A stretch of 39,183 nucleotides of DNA from an uncultured Clostridia bacterium (GTDB lineage Bacteria; Bacillota; Clostridia; Oscillospirales; Oscillospiraceae). Positions 22,955 to 29,609 of the stretch are shown piece by piece (within the stretch, counting starts at the first letter, position 1; each line of letters begins with the position of its first letter). The notes beneath the pieces were generated by a model, which had not been told where the DNA came from, did no database searches, and was given only the letters and a program-made list of their open reading frames with translations. Both the position numbers and the translations under genes were made by a program. Location of the stretch: assembly GCA_937858235.1 (NCBI GenBank), contig CALLZZ010000303.1, positions 1 to 39,183 of the forward strand, read 5' to 3'.

Positions 22955-25224
22955 GGGGGCGATTCCTCCTGTTCTTCATCAATTTTTCGCAAAAAATAGG
23001 CGATACCGCGGAGGACAAAGCTCACACAGGGTATCGCCACACTATTTCCAAGAGCCTTATATCTGGCGCTGTCGGATGCGCCGGGAATCAGCGTCCAGCC
23101 GTCGGGAAAGCCTTGGAGCCGTTCACATTCCAAAGGTGTCAGCCTGCGAATCAGGTTACGCCTTTCGACAATGCATTTATTCTGACTGACATACTGGCTG
23201 CCGATGCCTTTCTCATCCCCACGGCAAAGCGCGCCCACCACCTCTTGGTATGGCTCACACACTGCGTGGCGGTCGGAGGTCGTAATGGTGTAGCTGATGT
23301 CCGGCTTACAGCCGAGACCGTTGCCGCCGTTTTCCGGCTCCCGGTCAATGGTGTTCCCCGCAATGCAGATGGTTTCCTGCAAAATAGCAATGCCGCCTTG
23401 GTTTTTGCTGGGGTCGGGGTTTGTCGTGTCAATGGTTCTGGCAACGTCCGTTTCCCGGCATCCCGAATGGGGATTGGCTGATTTCATGCTGTTGGATTCC
23501 TTTGAATCAAGGGAAAATGCAACGGGGTTCCCCACCAGCGGAACATTGTTTCCTCCGGTTCCCATCCGGGCGGACATGGTGGGCGCCACAGCATGCGGGC
23601 CGGTGTAGCGGCTGTCGATGCCGTGATTTTCAAACAGCACCGGCTGGTTATTGCCACTCATACCGGCACTTGCCGTGATAGTCGGACAAATGCCCTCACC
23701 AATTTCAGCGCCGCCCTGCTGGGTTGCCATGACCAGCGGCTGGTGTCCATGCTCTTGGGCACGGAGCGTACCGGTGATATCCTCGGTGGAGTGCATCTGG
23801 CTGCCGCCCTGATCGTTGAGGCACAGAACTGATGGCGCAGTGCCCGTTTTAATGGTAGGGGAATACTCAGCCTGATAGCCGATTCCTCTGGCTTCGGCAC
23901 TGGCATTGCCGCAGAAGCCTGCAGTAAGCACACAGGGATAGCCCTGTCCGGCCTGCCCGCCACCGCCGGTTAGCGAGGTGTGTGTTTCGGGAGTCAGAAA
24001 ACAATCTCCATCCCCCTTGCTGACAACCCCTGCCGCAAACAACAGCCCTGCCGGGTTTCTGCCACCGCCGCCGTCCGCACCGGCAAGAGTAGGAGCCACA
24101 CCCTCCGGCGTGAACACACGGCTTTGCTGGGTGTCCCAGCTGTTCATGCAATTGGGCTGAGATACCAGTGGAGGATGCCCTCCCATACCGGCGCGCAGTG
24201 TAGACGAAACATCCTCGGTGACATCCATCCGTTCGCCGCCCTGATCGTTTAAGCAGAACAGCGGCTGTGCCACAAAGGTCTGCTGCTTCATCCCCGGCTG
24301 GGCCTGTATCGCTCCTGCAACATCGTGCAAATCCCGTACCTCATCACGCTGATTTGCGGCAAAGGCTATCGCTGTTTTTTCTTCTGTCTGGATATATCCG
24401 TGCCCGCCGCCTTCGCCGCCGTAGAGGGCGGGCCATGTCCCAGTTTCTTCAAAAATGCGGCGGCTTTGGACATCCCATGGTGTCAGGCAAGCCCCGCCTG
24501 TATCATCAGTGCGTCCCTGAGCTGGGGCGGCAGTTCCTTGCCTCTGGCCTCCGCTCTGCGCAATATTCCCAAACAGGCCGTCTTGCTTAAATAGTATTTC
24601 GGGTGCGGTCGTACCTCCAAAATCTGCGACAAGGAAGATGCGACGGCGACGCTGGGCGACTCCCCAGAATTGAGCGTCCATGACTCTCCAAGCCAAGCTG
24701 AATTCATCTCCCAAAAGGGCAGCCCCAGCAGATTCCCAGCGCCCGGACTCAGGTCGAGGCACATCACAGGCACTGTACTTAATGCGGACGATCTCCTCAA
24801 TGACCGCCCGGAAGTCCTCCCCCTCTGCGGAGCTGAAGGCTCCGGGGACATTCTCCCAAACGAGGTATCGAGGTCGAACAAGGTGAGCTGGTACGTTTCG
24901 CTGCTCATCGGCTTTTCTCATCTCCTTTGCAATTCGGGTCTGCTCCATAAACAGGCCGGAACGCTCACCCGCCAAGCCCCGGCGCTGGCCAGCGACCGAT
25001 AAATCTTGGCAGGGTGAGCCGCCACAAATGACATCCACAGGCGGCAGTTTCGCTCCGTCCAGCTTTGTAATATCCCCGACATGGCGCATTTCGGGGAATC
25101 GGATTTTCGTCACTTCGATAGGAAAGGCTTCGATTTCACTGGCCCATACGGGAGTGAACCCATTGCGGACGGCGGCAAGGGGAAAGCCTCCAATCCCATC
25201 GAAGAGGCTCCCCATGCGCATCAT
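22930..25224 (-). CDS. C5-cytosine DNA methyltransferase with long repetitive insert, 764 aa
   Basis: All core motifs are visible: SLFDGIGGF (motif I, 6-14), GGSPCQDLS (motif IV, catalytic C72), ENVPG (motif VI, 124-128), QRRRRIFLVA (motif VIII, 191-200), RRLTPLECERLQGFPDGW (motif IX, about 693-710) and ARYKALGNSVAIP (motif X, 720-732). Usual enzymes are 330-450 aa. Here about 490 residues lie between motifs VIII and IX, where the target recognition domain belongs. They are made of many similar units such as VAPTL.G.GG..PLV. The start at 25224 overlaps the stop of DUF4406. It probably methylates element DNA against restriction. No partner nuclease is adjacent. Confidence 0.93.
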   Translation of the reverse strand: MMRMGSLFDGIGGFPLAAVRNGFTPVWASEIEAFPIEVTKIRFPEMRHVGDITKLDGAKLPPVDVICGGSPCQDLSVAGQRRGLAGERSGLFMEQTRIAKEMRKADEQRNVPAHLVRPRYLVWENVPGAFSSAEGEDFRAVIEEIVRIKYSACDVPRPESGRWESAGAALLGDEFSLAWRVMDAQFWGVAQRRRRIFLVADFGGTTAPEILFKQDGLFGNIAQSGGQRQGTAAPAQGRTDDTGGACLTPWDVQSRRIFEETGTWPALYGGEGGGHGYIQTEEKTAIAFAANQRDEVRDLHDVAGAIQAQPGMKQQTFVAQPLFCLNDQGGERMDVTEDVSSTLRAGMGGHPPLVSQPNCMNSWDTQQSRVFTPEGVAPTLAGADGGGGRNPAGLLFAAGVVSKGDGDCFLTPETHTSLTGGGGQAGQGYPCVLTAGFCGNASAEARGIGYQAEYSPTIKTGTAPSVLCLNDQGGSQMHSTEDITGTLRAQEHGHQPLVMATQQGGAEIGEGICPTITASAGMSGNNQPVLFENHGIDSRYTGPHAVAPTMSARMGTGGNNVPLVGNPVAFSLDSKESNSMKSANPHSGCRETDVARTIDTTNPDPSKNQGGIAILQETICIAGNTIDREPENGGNGLGCKPDISYTITTSDRHAVCEPYQEVVGALCRGDEKGIGSQYVSQNKCIVERRNLIRRLTPLECERLQGFPDGWTLIPGASDSARYKALGNSVAIPCVSFVLRGIAYFLRKIDEEQEESPPCTSTPTT
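23157..24537 (-). repeat. Diverged tandem units in the methyltransferase recognition region
   Basis: Residues about 230-690 contain roughly eight to ten related units built around a pattern of Pro-Thr-Leu/Ile/Met, Gly-rich turn and a Pro-Leu-Val or similar strand. Two units are nearly alike: CLNDQGGERMDVTEDVSSTL and CLNDQGGSQMHSTEDITGTL, each followed by a Gly/His-Pro-Leu-Val end. Others share WDTQQSRVF and WDVQSRRIF. The repetition is at protein level; DNA identity is partial. Confidence 0.75.
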
Positions 25225-25607
25225 CAGACCATCCTCATCGCCTGTATGGGAGCCTCGGCCGGTACGGTGTTTTTTACTCTGCCAATGACAAAGCCGTTTT
25301 CCTGTTCCATTACCCGGCACACCGGGATGCCGAGCCTGACCGCTTCCTCAATTTCAAGGTGCATCCCGAAGGAAATACGGTCGCCATAGCACCACAGCTC
25401 GTCACAGCGGGGGAGCACGGCAAGCCCCATATCCAGACCGAGCTGGCGCTCCTGCGGCTTGGAATCATCAAGAAGCTGCGGATATAACAGATGGGGCGCA
25501 AAAAAAGCGTGCCCCTCATTCATCACATGGCGGCACGCTCTCTGGGCATATTTGGTATTCTGTTCGATGCCCCCTGCATAAGGGGACGCTACATAGATTA
25601 GTTTCAT
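25224..25607 (-). CDS. DUF4406 / nucleoside deoxyribosyltransferase-like protein, 127 aa
   Basis: KLIYVASPYAGGIEQNTKYA, then PHLLYPQLLDD and CDELWCYGDRISFGMHLEIE, give the Rossmann-like fold of nucleoside 2-deoxyribosyltransferase relatives. The family acts on nucleotides or sugar-base bonds; this subfamily is not characterised. GAAAGGAAAA precedes the ATG at 25607. The stop overlaps the methyltransferase start (TGATG), so the two are translated together. It may modify a nucleotide or base; that is inference. Confidence 0.85.
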   Translation of the reverse strand: MKLIYVASPYAGGIEQNTKYAQRACRHVMNEGHAFFAPHLLYPQLLDDSKPQERQLGLDMGLAVLPRCDELWCYGDRISFGMHLEIEEAVRLGIPVCRVMEQENGFVIGRVKNTVPAEAPIQAMRMV

Positions 25608-25625
25608 AGGCTTTTCCTTTCATAA

Positions 25626-26531
25626 TTATTTCGGAGCTACCGCCTGTACGATGGTGCGGGTGGTGTTGACGGCTGCCTGTGCGGTATACACGGCGCTCAT
25701 CACATTGGCCTTTGTGCTGGTATCAAGCCCGAAGGCTCCGGCGATTCGCGGCACCTCTCCCGCAGCCAGCATCAGACCAAGCCCCAGCAGGGCATGGGTT
25801 CGCAGGACCATAAGCCCTGCCGTGAGGATGGTTGCCTGCAAAAATGTGGTCAGGCACAGACCAATGATCTGCTTGCACCACTGTGTAAAGCCGTCGATAT
25901 AGCCGCGGGGAACGGAAAACATATACAGGCTGCCCACGGCGATCTGGATCAGCAAAATGCCGCCGCGCTTCAGATTAGCAAAGAACACCTTAATGACCGC
26001 ATAGCCCATCATGATAATCATAAAGAGCAGCAGGATGGGGCTGGTAATGACAGACAGTCCGCCGAACACGCCGGAGCCCATGGCGCCGCCGATGTCCGCC
26101 GAGCTGCCAAGCTCGGAAATGATGTTTCCGGCAAGGTCGCCAAAGCTGGTTCCATACCCGGTGATGCCCGCCGTGAGGCTGCTCTGGAGATTGACCGAAA
26201 GCTTGAACAGCTCCACCGGTACGATGGTAAAAAGAGACACCGCCATAAAGCCCTTGATGGCGTTTAAAGCGGTGTCCTTTACGCTGCCCCGGCCGTGCTG
26301 GTATTCTATGCCGGTTTCAAACACCGACACCACCAGCCCGGTTCCGTACAGCGCCCAAGCCAGATAGGAGAAAAACAGGACGATGGACTGTACCCAGCTC
26401 ATCTCAAACAGCTCCACGCCCATGTTCCCCATCTGTGCAAAGAAGTCGGCCAGAAAGCCGACCACCTGTCCGTAGAGCCATTCGATGATCTGATCCATCA
26501 CGGTTCCAAGGACGAAGTCCCATATGAACAT
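25626..26531 (-). CDS. VirB6/TrbL-like multi-spanning transfer protein, 301 aa
   Basis: The protein is strongly hydrophobic, with about six to seven membrane segments (for example SIVLFFSYLAWALYGTGLVV, PILLLFMIIMMGYAVIKVFF, MVLRTHALLGLGLMLAAGE) and Gly/Ser-rich loops. This is the VirB6-like channel protein of Tn1549-type elements (I recall a DUF6045 label). The start at 26531 has AGAGGTG at 8 nt spacing; a longer frame to 26639 runs through a terminator hairpin. A hairpin with six Ts lies 31 nt upstream, so expression may depend on readthrough. Confidence 0.88.
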   Translation of the reverse strand: MFIWDFVLGTVMDQIIEWLYGQVVGFLADFFAQMGNMGVELFEMSWVQSIVLFFSYLAWALYGTGLVVSVFETGIEYQHGRGSVKDTALNAIKGFMAVSLFTIVPVELFKLSVNLQSSLTAGITGYGTSFGDLAGNIISELGSSADIGGAMGSGVFGGLSVITSPILLLFMIIMMGYAVIKVFFANLKRGGILLIQIAVGSLYMFSVPRGYIDGFTQWCKQIIGLCLTTFLQATILTAGLMVLRTHALLGLGLMLAAGEVPRIAGAFGLDTSTKANVMSAVYTAQAAVNTTRTIVQAVAPK

Positions 26532-26562
26532 TGGATTTTCACCTCTTTTCTGTAGAAATAAA

Positions 26563-26597
26563 AAAGGCACACCATAGCAATGCTGCGGTGTGCCTTT
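26563..26597 (-). terminator. Terminator hairpin upstream of the VirB6-like gene
   Basis: On the minus strand, AAAGGCACACC and GGTGTGCCTTT form an 11-bp stem with a 13-nt loop, followed by TTTTTTATTTC. It would stop transcription coming from the accessory block before VirB6. Confidence 0.8.
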
Positions 26598-26601
26598 GTA
26601 T

Positions 26602-26624
26602 CTGCCTGAACGGATTTCAGGCAG
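26602..26624. repeat. Perfect 9-bp inverted repeat
   Basis: CTGCCTGAA (26602-26610) and TTCAGGCAG (26616-26624) form a perfect stem with loop CGGAT. It is five bases from the preceding terminator and has no T-run. It could be an RNA structure or protein site. Confidence 0.5.
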
Positions 26625-26656
26625 GGCGCAATGATTCATAAAACTTCAAAAACGAC

Positions 26657-26685
26657 TTGACAATCTGTTCGTTCAGAGCTTCAAT
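26657..26685 (+). promoter_or_regulatory. Promoter of the 55-aa gene
   Basis: TTGACA (26657-26662) and TTCAAT (26680-26685) are 17 nt apart. The -35 box is perfect and the -10 box matches four of six bases. It points to the GTG-start gene at 26732. Confidence 0.5.
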
Positions 26686-26731
26686 ACCACACAACGGTGG
26701 CCGCCGAAATAAGGAAAAGGAGGTCAGTTGC

Positions 26732-26899
26732 GTGGCAGATTACAAAAAAATGTATGATTCGCTGTTTAACGATGTGACAGATGCCATTTCGCTGCTTCAG
26801 CGTGCGCAGCAAAAGACGGAGGAGCTTTTCATCTCCGGCGATGACGGTGTTGTGCTGGAACTCAAAAGAGATTCAGAACCCGACGGCAACGATAAATAA
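26732..26899 (+). CDS. Small hypothetical protein, 55 aa (GTG start)
   Basis: Translation probably begins at GTG 26732, which follows AAGGAGG at about 9 nt. The longer frame from 26657 runs through the promoter. The product (ADYKKMYDSLFNDVTDAISL, then LQRAQQKTEELFI) is a single helical, acidic protein. Very similar small proteins are common in phages and mobile elements of Firmicutes, in my recollection, without known function. A strong terminator follows. It is a plus-strand unit flanked by minus-strand terminators on both sides. Confidence 0.75.
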   Translation: MADYKKMYDSLFNDVTDAISLLQRAQQKTEELFISGDDGVVLELKRDSEPDGNDK

Positions 26900-26920
26900 C
26901 AAAGTCCGTTTGCAAAAAGC

Positions 26921-26952
26921 AAGGAGAGCGGTTCTGCCGCTCTCCTTGTTTT
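26921..26952 (+). terminator. Strong intrinsic terminator after the 55-aa gene
   Basis: AAGGAGAGCGG (26921-26931) pairs perfectly with CCGCTCTCCTT (26937-26947) around a 5-nt loop, followed by GTTTT. Confidence 0.85.
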
Positions 26953-26980
26953 GCTGCTGCAAACGCCTTTTGGGAGAAAT

Positions 26981-27018
26981 AAAAAAGGCGCACCGTGGGT
27001 TCATTCACAGTGCGCCTT
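26981..27018 (-). terminator. Terminator at the end of the AbiE operon
   Basis: AAGGCGCAC (26985-26993) pairs with GTGCGCCTT (27010-27018). On the minus strand it is followed by TTTTTTATTTC. It overlaps the stop of the 140-aa gene at 27001. Its flank is almost the same as that of the terminator at 26563-26597. Confidence 0.8.
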
Positions 27019-27423
27019 GGAAAGTATTTGTGATTGTTGTTTTAGCTCGCTCACTCTGACAGGGTTTATATAATGGGTGGCATAGGCTTTTTCAATGTCC
27101 TCGCCGCCGCTTTTGGAAAACCGGAGTTTCTTTGCATGGGGGAAGCTTTTCAGTCCCCACTGTTTATAAAAAGTCCACGAAGCCTTGAGTTTGTTTTTGG
27201 CGGCATAGCTTCGGATTTCCCGCATGATAAGGGACAGCTCGGAGAGGTTCACCTTGCAGACACGCTCCAAATAATCCACCTTGCCGAAGCGCCACCGCTC
27301 ATAATCCTCTTTGGAGAGGATGCTCAGATCCATCAGCACCTGCACCGGTGCCGCTATACCGCTCTTTTGGAGCTGCTGATACATGGAGTTATGAATTTTC
27401 CCCACAATTTCGCCGTGCTTCAT
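27001..27423 (-). CDS. Hypothetical protein downstream of AbiEii, 140 aa
   Basis: A basic helical protein with KHGEIVGKIHNSMYQQLQKS at the start, LSKEDYERWRFGKVDYLERV in the middle and SWTFYKQWGLKSFPHAKKL later. No enzymatic or membrane motif is evident. GGAGG lies 7 nt before the ATG. It is 18 nt downstream of AbiEii in the same operon, so it may be a third component of the toxin-antitoxin locus. I do not recognise a named family. Confidence 0.72.
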   Translation of the reverse strand: MKHGEIVGKIHNSMYQQLQKSGIAAPVQVLMDLSILSKEDYERWRFGKVDYLERVCKVNLSELSLIMREIRSYAAKNKLKASWTFYKQWGLKSFPHAKKLRFSKSGGEDIEKAYATHYINPVRVSELKQQSQILSKAHCE

Positions 27424-27441
27424 CGCATCGCCTCCTGTGCG

Positions 27442-28449
27442 TTACAGCATTTTCTGCTGGGTATGCTCACCGGGAGCCTGCGTCCTTTCAAGACCCTCAT
27501 CCAACTGGAGTAGGGTTTGGTTCAAGACTGCCATGCTTTCAGAGAGCTGTGCCGGAGAAAGAATGTCTCTTTGGGAAAATACATAAATCTCCTGCATTTT
27601 TGAAAAGGCTACCGTCAGCTCGGCATCCGTGCCAACAGCATCAAAAAGGGTGAATTGGGAAAAAGGTTTTTCCGACAGGTCACTTCCGATCCGCTCCCTT
27701 TCTTCTTTTCGCTTATAGGCGAGCATGGCTGTGAGTTCTTCCGGCGCTGAGAGCAGGGTGCGGATTCTTTCCTGTTCCATCATGATGGCAAGGTCATAAA
27801 GGTGCTTGGCGGTATCAAACAGCATACGCCGCTGGTAATAAAATTCCGCAGCCAGTATTTTATCTGCGAAGATACGTTCCAGCTTGATGGTCTGCACAGG
27901 AAAGAGTTTTACTCCGTAATTTGATTCGAGAATTTGGCGTTGCTCACCGGTTGCCTCTGAATAAAGAAGTGGTGAGATTTCAAGGATTTCCACCGGCTCG
28001 CTGATGGTGAAGGATGTTGCCTCCACCTTTACATAGCCAAAACGCTGCAGGGCATCAGCGGAATCCACCGCAGTTACAGGAACGTATTCATATACGCTGG
28101 TGATGCTGCCCTTCTGATTGCTTTCTCTGGCTTTATCGGTTGTCCTTGAAAGAGTATGATAGCCGTTTGCCGATGTTTCCAGCCGCTTTTTTCCCTGACT
28201 TTTTGAACAGTCATGAACTGCAACCGTCAGATCAATATCTTCCGAAAAGCGTTTCATTCGGCCGATGGATTTATACAGGGCGGTTCCGCCTTTAAAGTAT
28301 GCGGGAAGGGACTCCTGCTTTACGGACAGCTCCCATAGTAGCAGCGTCAGATAGTAATCCTTTTCTATAATGTCGCTTCGGATGCCTGTTCTGCGGCTGA
28401 CGTCCGAGAGCAGGGCTTCAAATGCGTCTTTATCCTGATGTAAGTTCAT
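27442..28449 (-). CDS. abiEii: AbiEii-type nucleotidyltransferase toxin, 335 aa
   Basis: The nucleotidyltransferase core is clear: YFKGGTALYKSIGRM (GG at 54-55) followed by KRFSEDIDLTV with the two metal-binding Asp (D71, D73). The C-terminal half is helical. AbiEii toxins transfer nucleotides to tRNA or similar targets and stop growth; in abortive infection they are released from control after phage attack. The start has GGAGGTGA upstream and lies 20 nt inside the end of the antitoxin gene, so translation is coupled. Length is normal for the family. Confidence 0.92.
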   Translation of the reverse strand: MNLHQDKDAFEALLSDVSRRTGIRSDIIEKDYYLTLLLWELSVKQESLPAYFKGGTALYKSIGRMKRFSEDIDLTVAVHDCSKSQGKKRLETSANGYHTLSRTTDKARESNQKGSITSVYEYVPVTAVDSADALQRFGYVKVEATSFTISEPVEILEISPLLYSEATGEQRQILESNYGVKLFPVQTIKLERIFADKILAAEFYYQRRMLFDTAKHLYDLAIMMEQERIRTLLSAPEELTAMLAYKRKEERERIGSDLSEKPFSQFTLFDAVGTDAELTVAFSKMQEIYVFSQRDILSPAQLSESMAVLNQTLLQLDEGLERTQAPGEHTQQKML

Positions 28450-29098
28450 TGTTCACCTCCATGAGTAAATCGATAAGGGGCAGTATCACCTTTGCCGAGT
28501 AATGTTTGCGTGCGGTAAACAGCAGGGCAAGACCATCCAGTTCCTGTCGCTTTGCATAGCCTGTCAGCAGTAGCTCCGGCTTCTCCGCATCTATATGCGC
28601 ATCGGCAAGCGCCATTGTCAGATCGATGAACTGGAGATATTTCCAGTTGTCGTCCGTTATCGGCACAGCAGGCTTTTTCAGCTTAATATGGCAATCTTTC
28701 GGCAGCTTTGCGCCATAACGGTTTGTGGTGATTTCCATGTTGCGGGGAATCAACGTCGTCAGTCCCAGCCTGTTCATCAGGAATGCGCCGGATTCGTACC
28801 CGATTTTGGCGCCGTTCTGTTCCGTCAGGGTTTTCTTCATCACCTGCTCAATGCTCGGCGTAACTTTCCCGAATATGGTCTGCTTCACCTGACAATAGAC
28901 GCCCTTTTGCAGTCTTTCAATTTCGCCCTTGTCCGCCATCCGCTTCAGCTTCACATTGGTCAGTGCCTTGGCCTGCTCATAGGGCAAGGCAAAGGTTTCC
29001 GCCAGTTGTGCCGCAATATTTTCTGTTTGAATTGCTGCCTCGTAGGGAATATTTTTAACAGTCTCTGCAATGTGTTCTCCATATCCAATCTGCTCCAT
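28430..29098 (-). CDS. abiEi: AbiEi-type antitoxin, 222 aa
   Basis: An N-terminal winged HTH (about residues 25-80: EQAKALTNVKLKRMADKGEI, then ERLQKGVYC) is followed by the AbiEi body with IGYESGAFLMNRLGLTT and MEITTNRYGAKL. AbiEi proteins repress their own operon and counter the toxin (type IV TA). The start at 29098 has GGAGGTG at 6 nt spacing; a longer frame to 29143 would run into the operator. A perfect 13-bp inverted repeat covers the promoter upstream and fits autoregulation. Confidence 0.9.
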   Translation of the reverse strand: MEQIGYGEHIAETVKNIPYEAAIQTENIAAQLAETFALPYEQAKALTNVKLKRMADKGEIERLQKGVYCQVKQTIFGKVTPSIEQVMKKTLTEQNGAKIGYESGAFLMNRLGLTTLIPRNMEITTNRYGAKLPKDCHIKLKKPAVPITDDNWKYLQFIDLTMALADAHIDAEKPELLLTGYAKRQELDGLALLFTARKHYSAKVILPLIDLLMEVNNELTSG

Positions 29099-29116
29099 GT
29101 GCTTCACCTCCCGGTT

Positions 29117-29189
29117 AAGTGATATTATATGGTTGATTTTCATTTATAATCATTGCCATTATAATATCACTTTATGCGCCGAAAGTCAA
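29117..29189 (-). promoter_or_regulatory. Promoter and operator of the AbiE operon
   Basis: On the minus strand, TTGACT (29184-29189) and TATTAT (29161-29166) are 17 nt apart. AAGTGATATTATA and its exact reverse complement (29117-29129 and 29160-29172) form a perfect 13-bp inverted repeat 30 nt apart. One arm covers the -10 box and the other lies just upstream of the ribosome site. AbiEi is known to bind inverted repeats at its own promoter, so this is its likely operator. Confidence 0.8.
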
Positions 29190-29309
29190 TTTTCTCCTGA
29201 TTACATACCAAGTATCGTCCAGTCAATACTTGCATAAGGACGGTGAACGGATTTTAATTTTCAAACAAAGCCCCCCTTTTTCAAGAAATGGGAAATTATC
29301 ATATTTTAG

Positions 29310-29338
29310 TTGACAATTACATTACAGCCGCATATAAT
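29310..29338 (+). promoter_or_regulatory. Consensus promoter for the riboswitch-ATPase unit
   Basis: TTGACA (29310-29315) and TATAAT (29333-29338) are both perfect and 17 nt apart. Transcription would start near 29345, about 50 nt before the riboswitch. Confidence 0.85.
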
Positions 29339-29395
29339 ATTTAGTAACCTCTTTGCACTGCATTACATTCTTTACTTGGAATGCGAGATCAACAG

Positions 29396-29501
29396 TACAA
29401 ACTGAGCAGGCGATGAACCTTTTTTATAAGAGGTCATGGGGCCGGGCCACCCAACGAGTGGCAGCAGATTGCATAATGCGCACATCTGTGGGACAGTAGT
29501 A
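29396..29501 (+). promoter_or_regulatory. NiCo (czcD-type) metal riboswitch aptamer
   Basis: The leader has the signature pieces of the NiCo riboswitch in order: ACTGAGCAGGCGATGAAC (29401-29418), GGTCATGGGGCCGGGC (29432-29447), GGCAGCAGAT (29460-29469), and GCACATCTGTGGGACAGT (29480-29497). These match from memory the known class with four helices meeting at a metal-binding junction. ACTG at 29401 pairs with CAGT at 29494 to close P1. The class is reported to sense Co(II)/Ni(II), with Fe(II) also proposed. It stands directly before a P-type ATPase gene, the expected target. Confidence 0.88.
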
Positions 29502-29525
29502 TGTTCCATAGGTGTGCTATTTTTA
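29480..29525 (+). terminator. Riboswitch-controlled terminator
   Basis: GCACATCTGTGGGAC (29480-29494), the last aptamer strand, can pair over 15 bp (three wobbles) with GTTCCATAGGTGTGC (29503-29517), followed by TATTTTTAT. Formation of this stem excludes the aptamer, so metal binding would prevent termination and switch the gene on. A separate hairpin (TGTTCCAT/ATGGAACA, about 29502-29540) could compete. Confidence 0.75.
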
Positions 29526-29609
29526 TACCCAAATGGAACAACGACCACGAAAATGGAGTGCCATAGAGCTATCAAACGCTGCCGCAAGGCCACAACGGAG
29601 GGTTCTTTT

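Noticed and set aside
29436..29609. N-terminal extension of the P-type ATPase frame
   Set aside because: It would translate the riboswitch and terminator. GGAGGG and the normal family start support ATG 29610.
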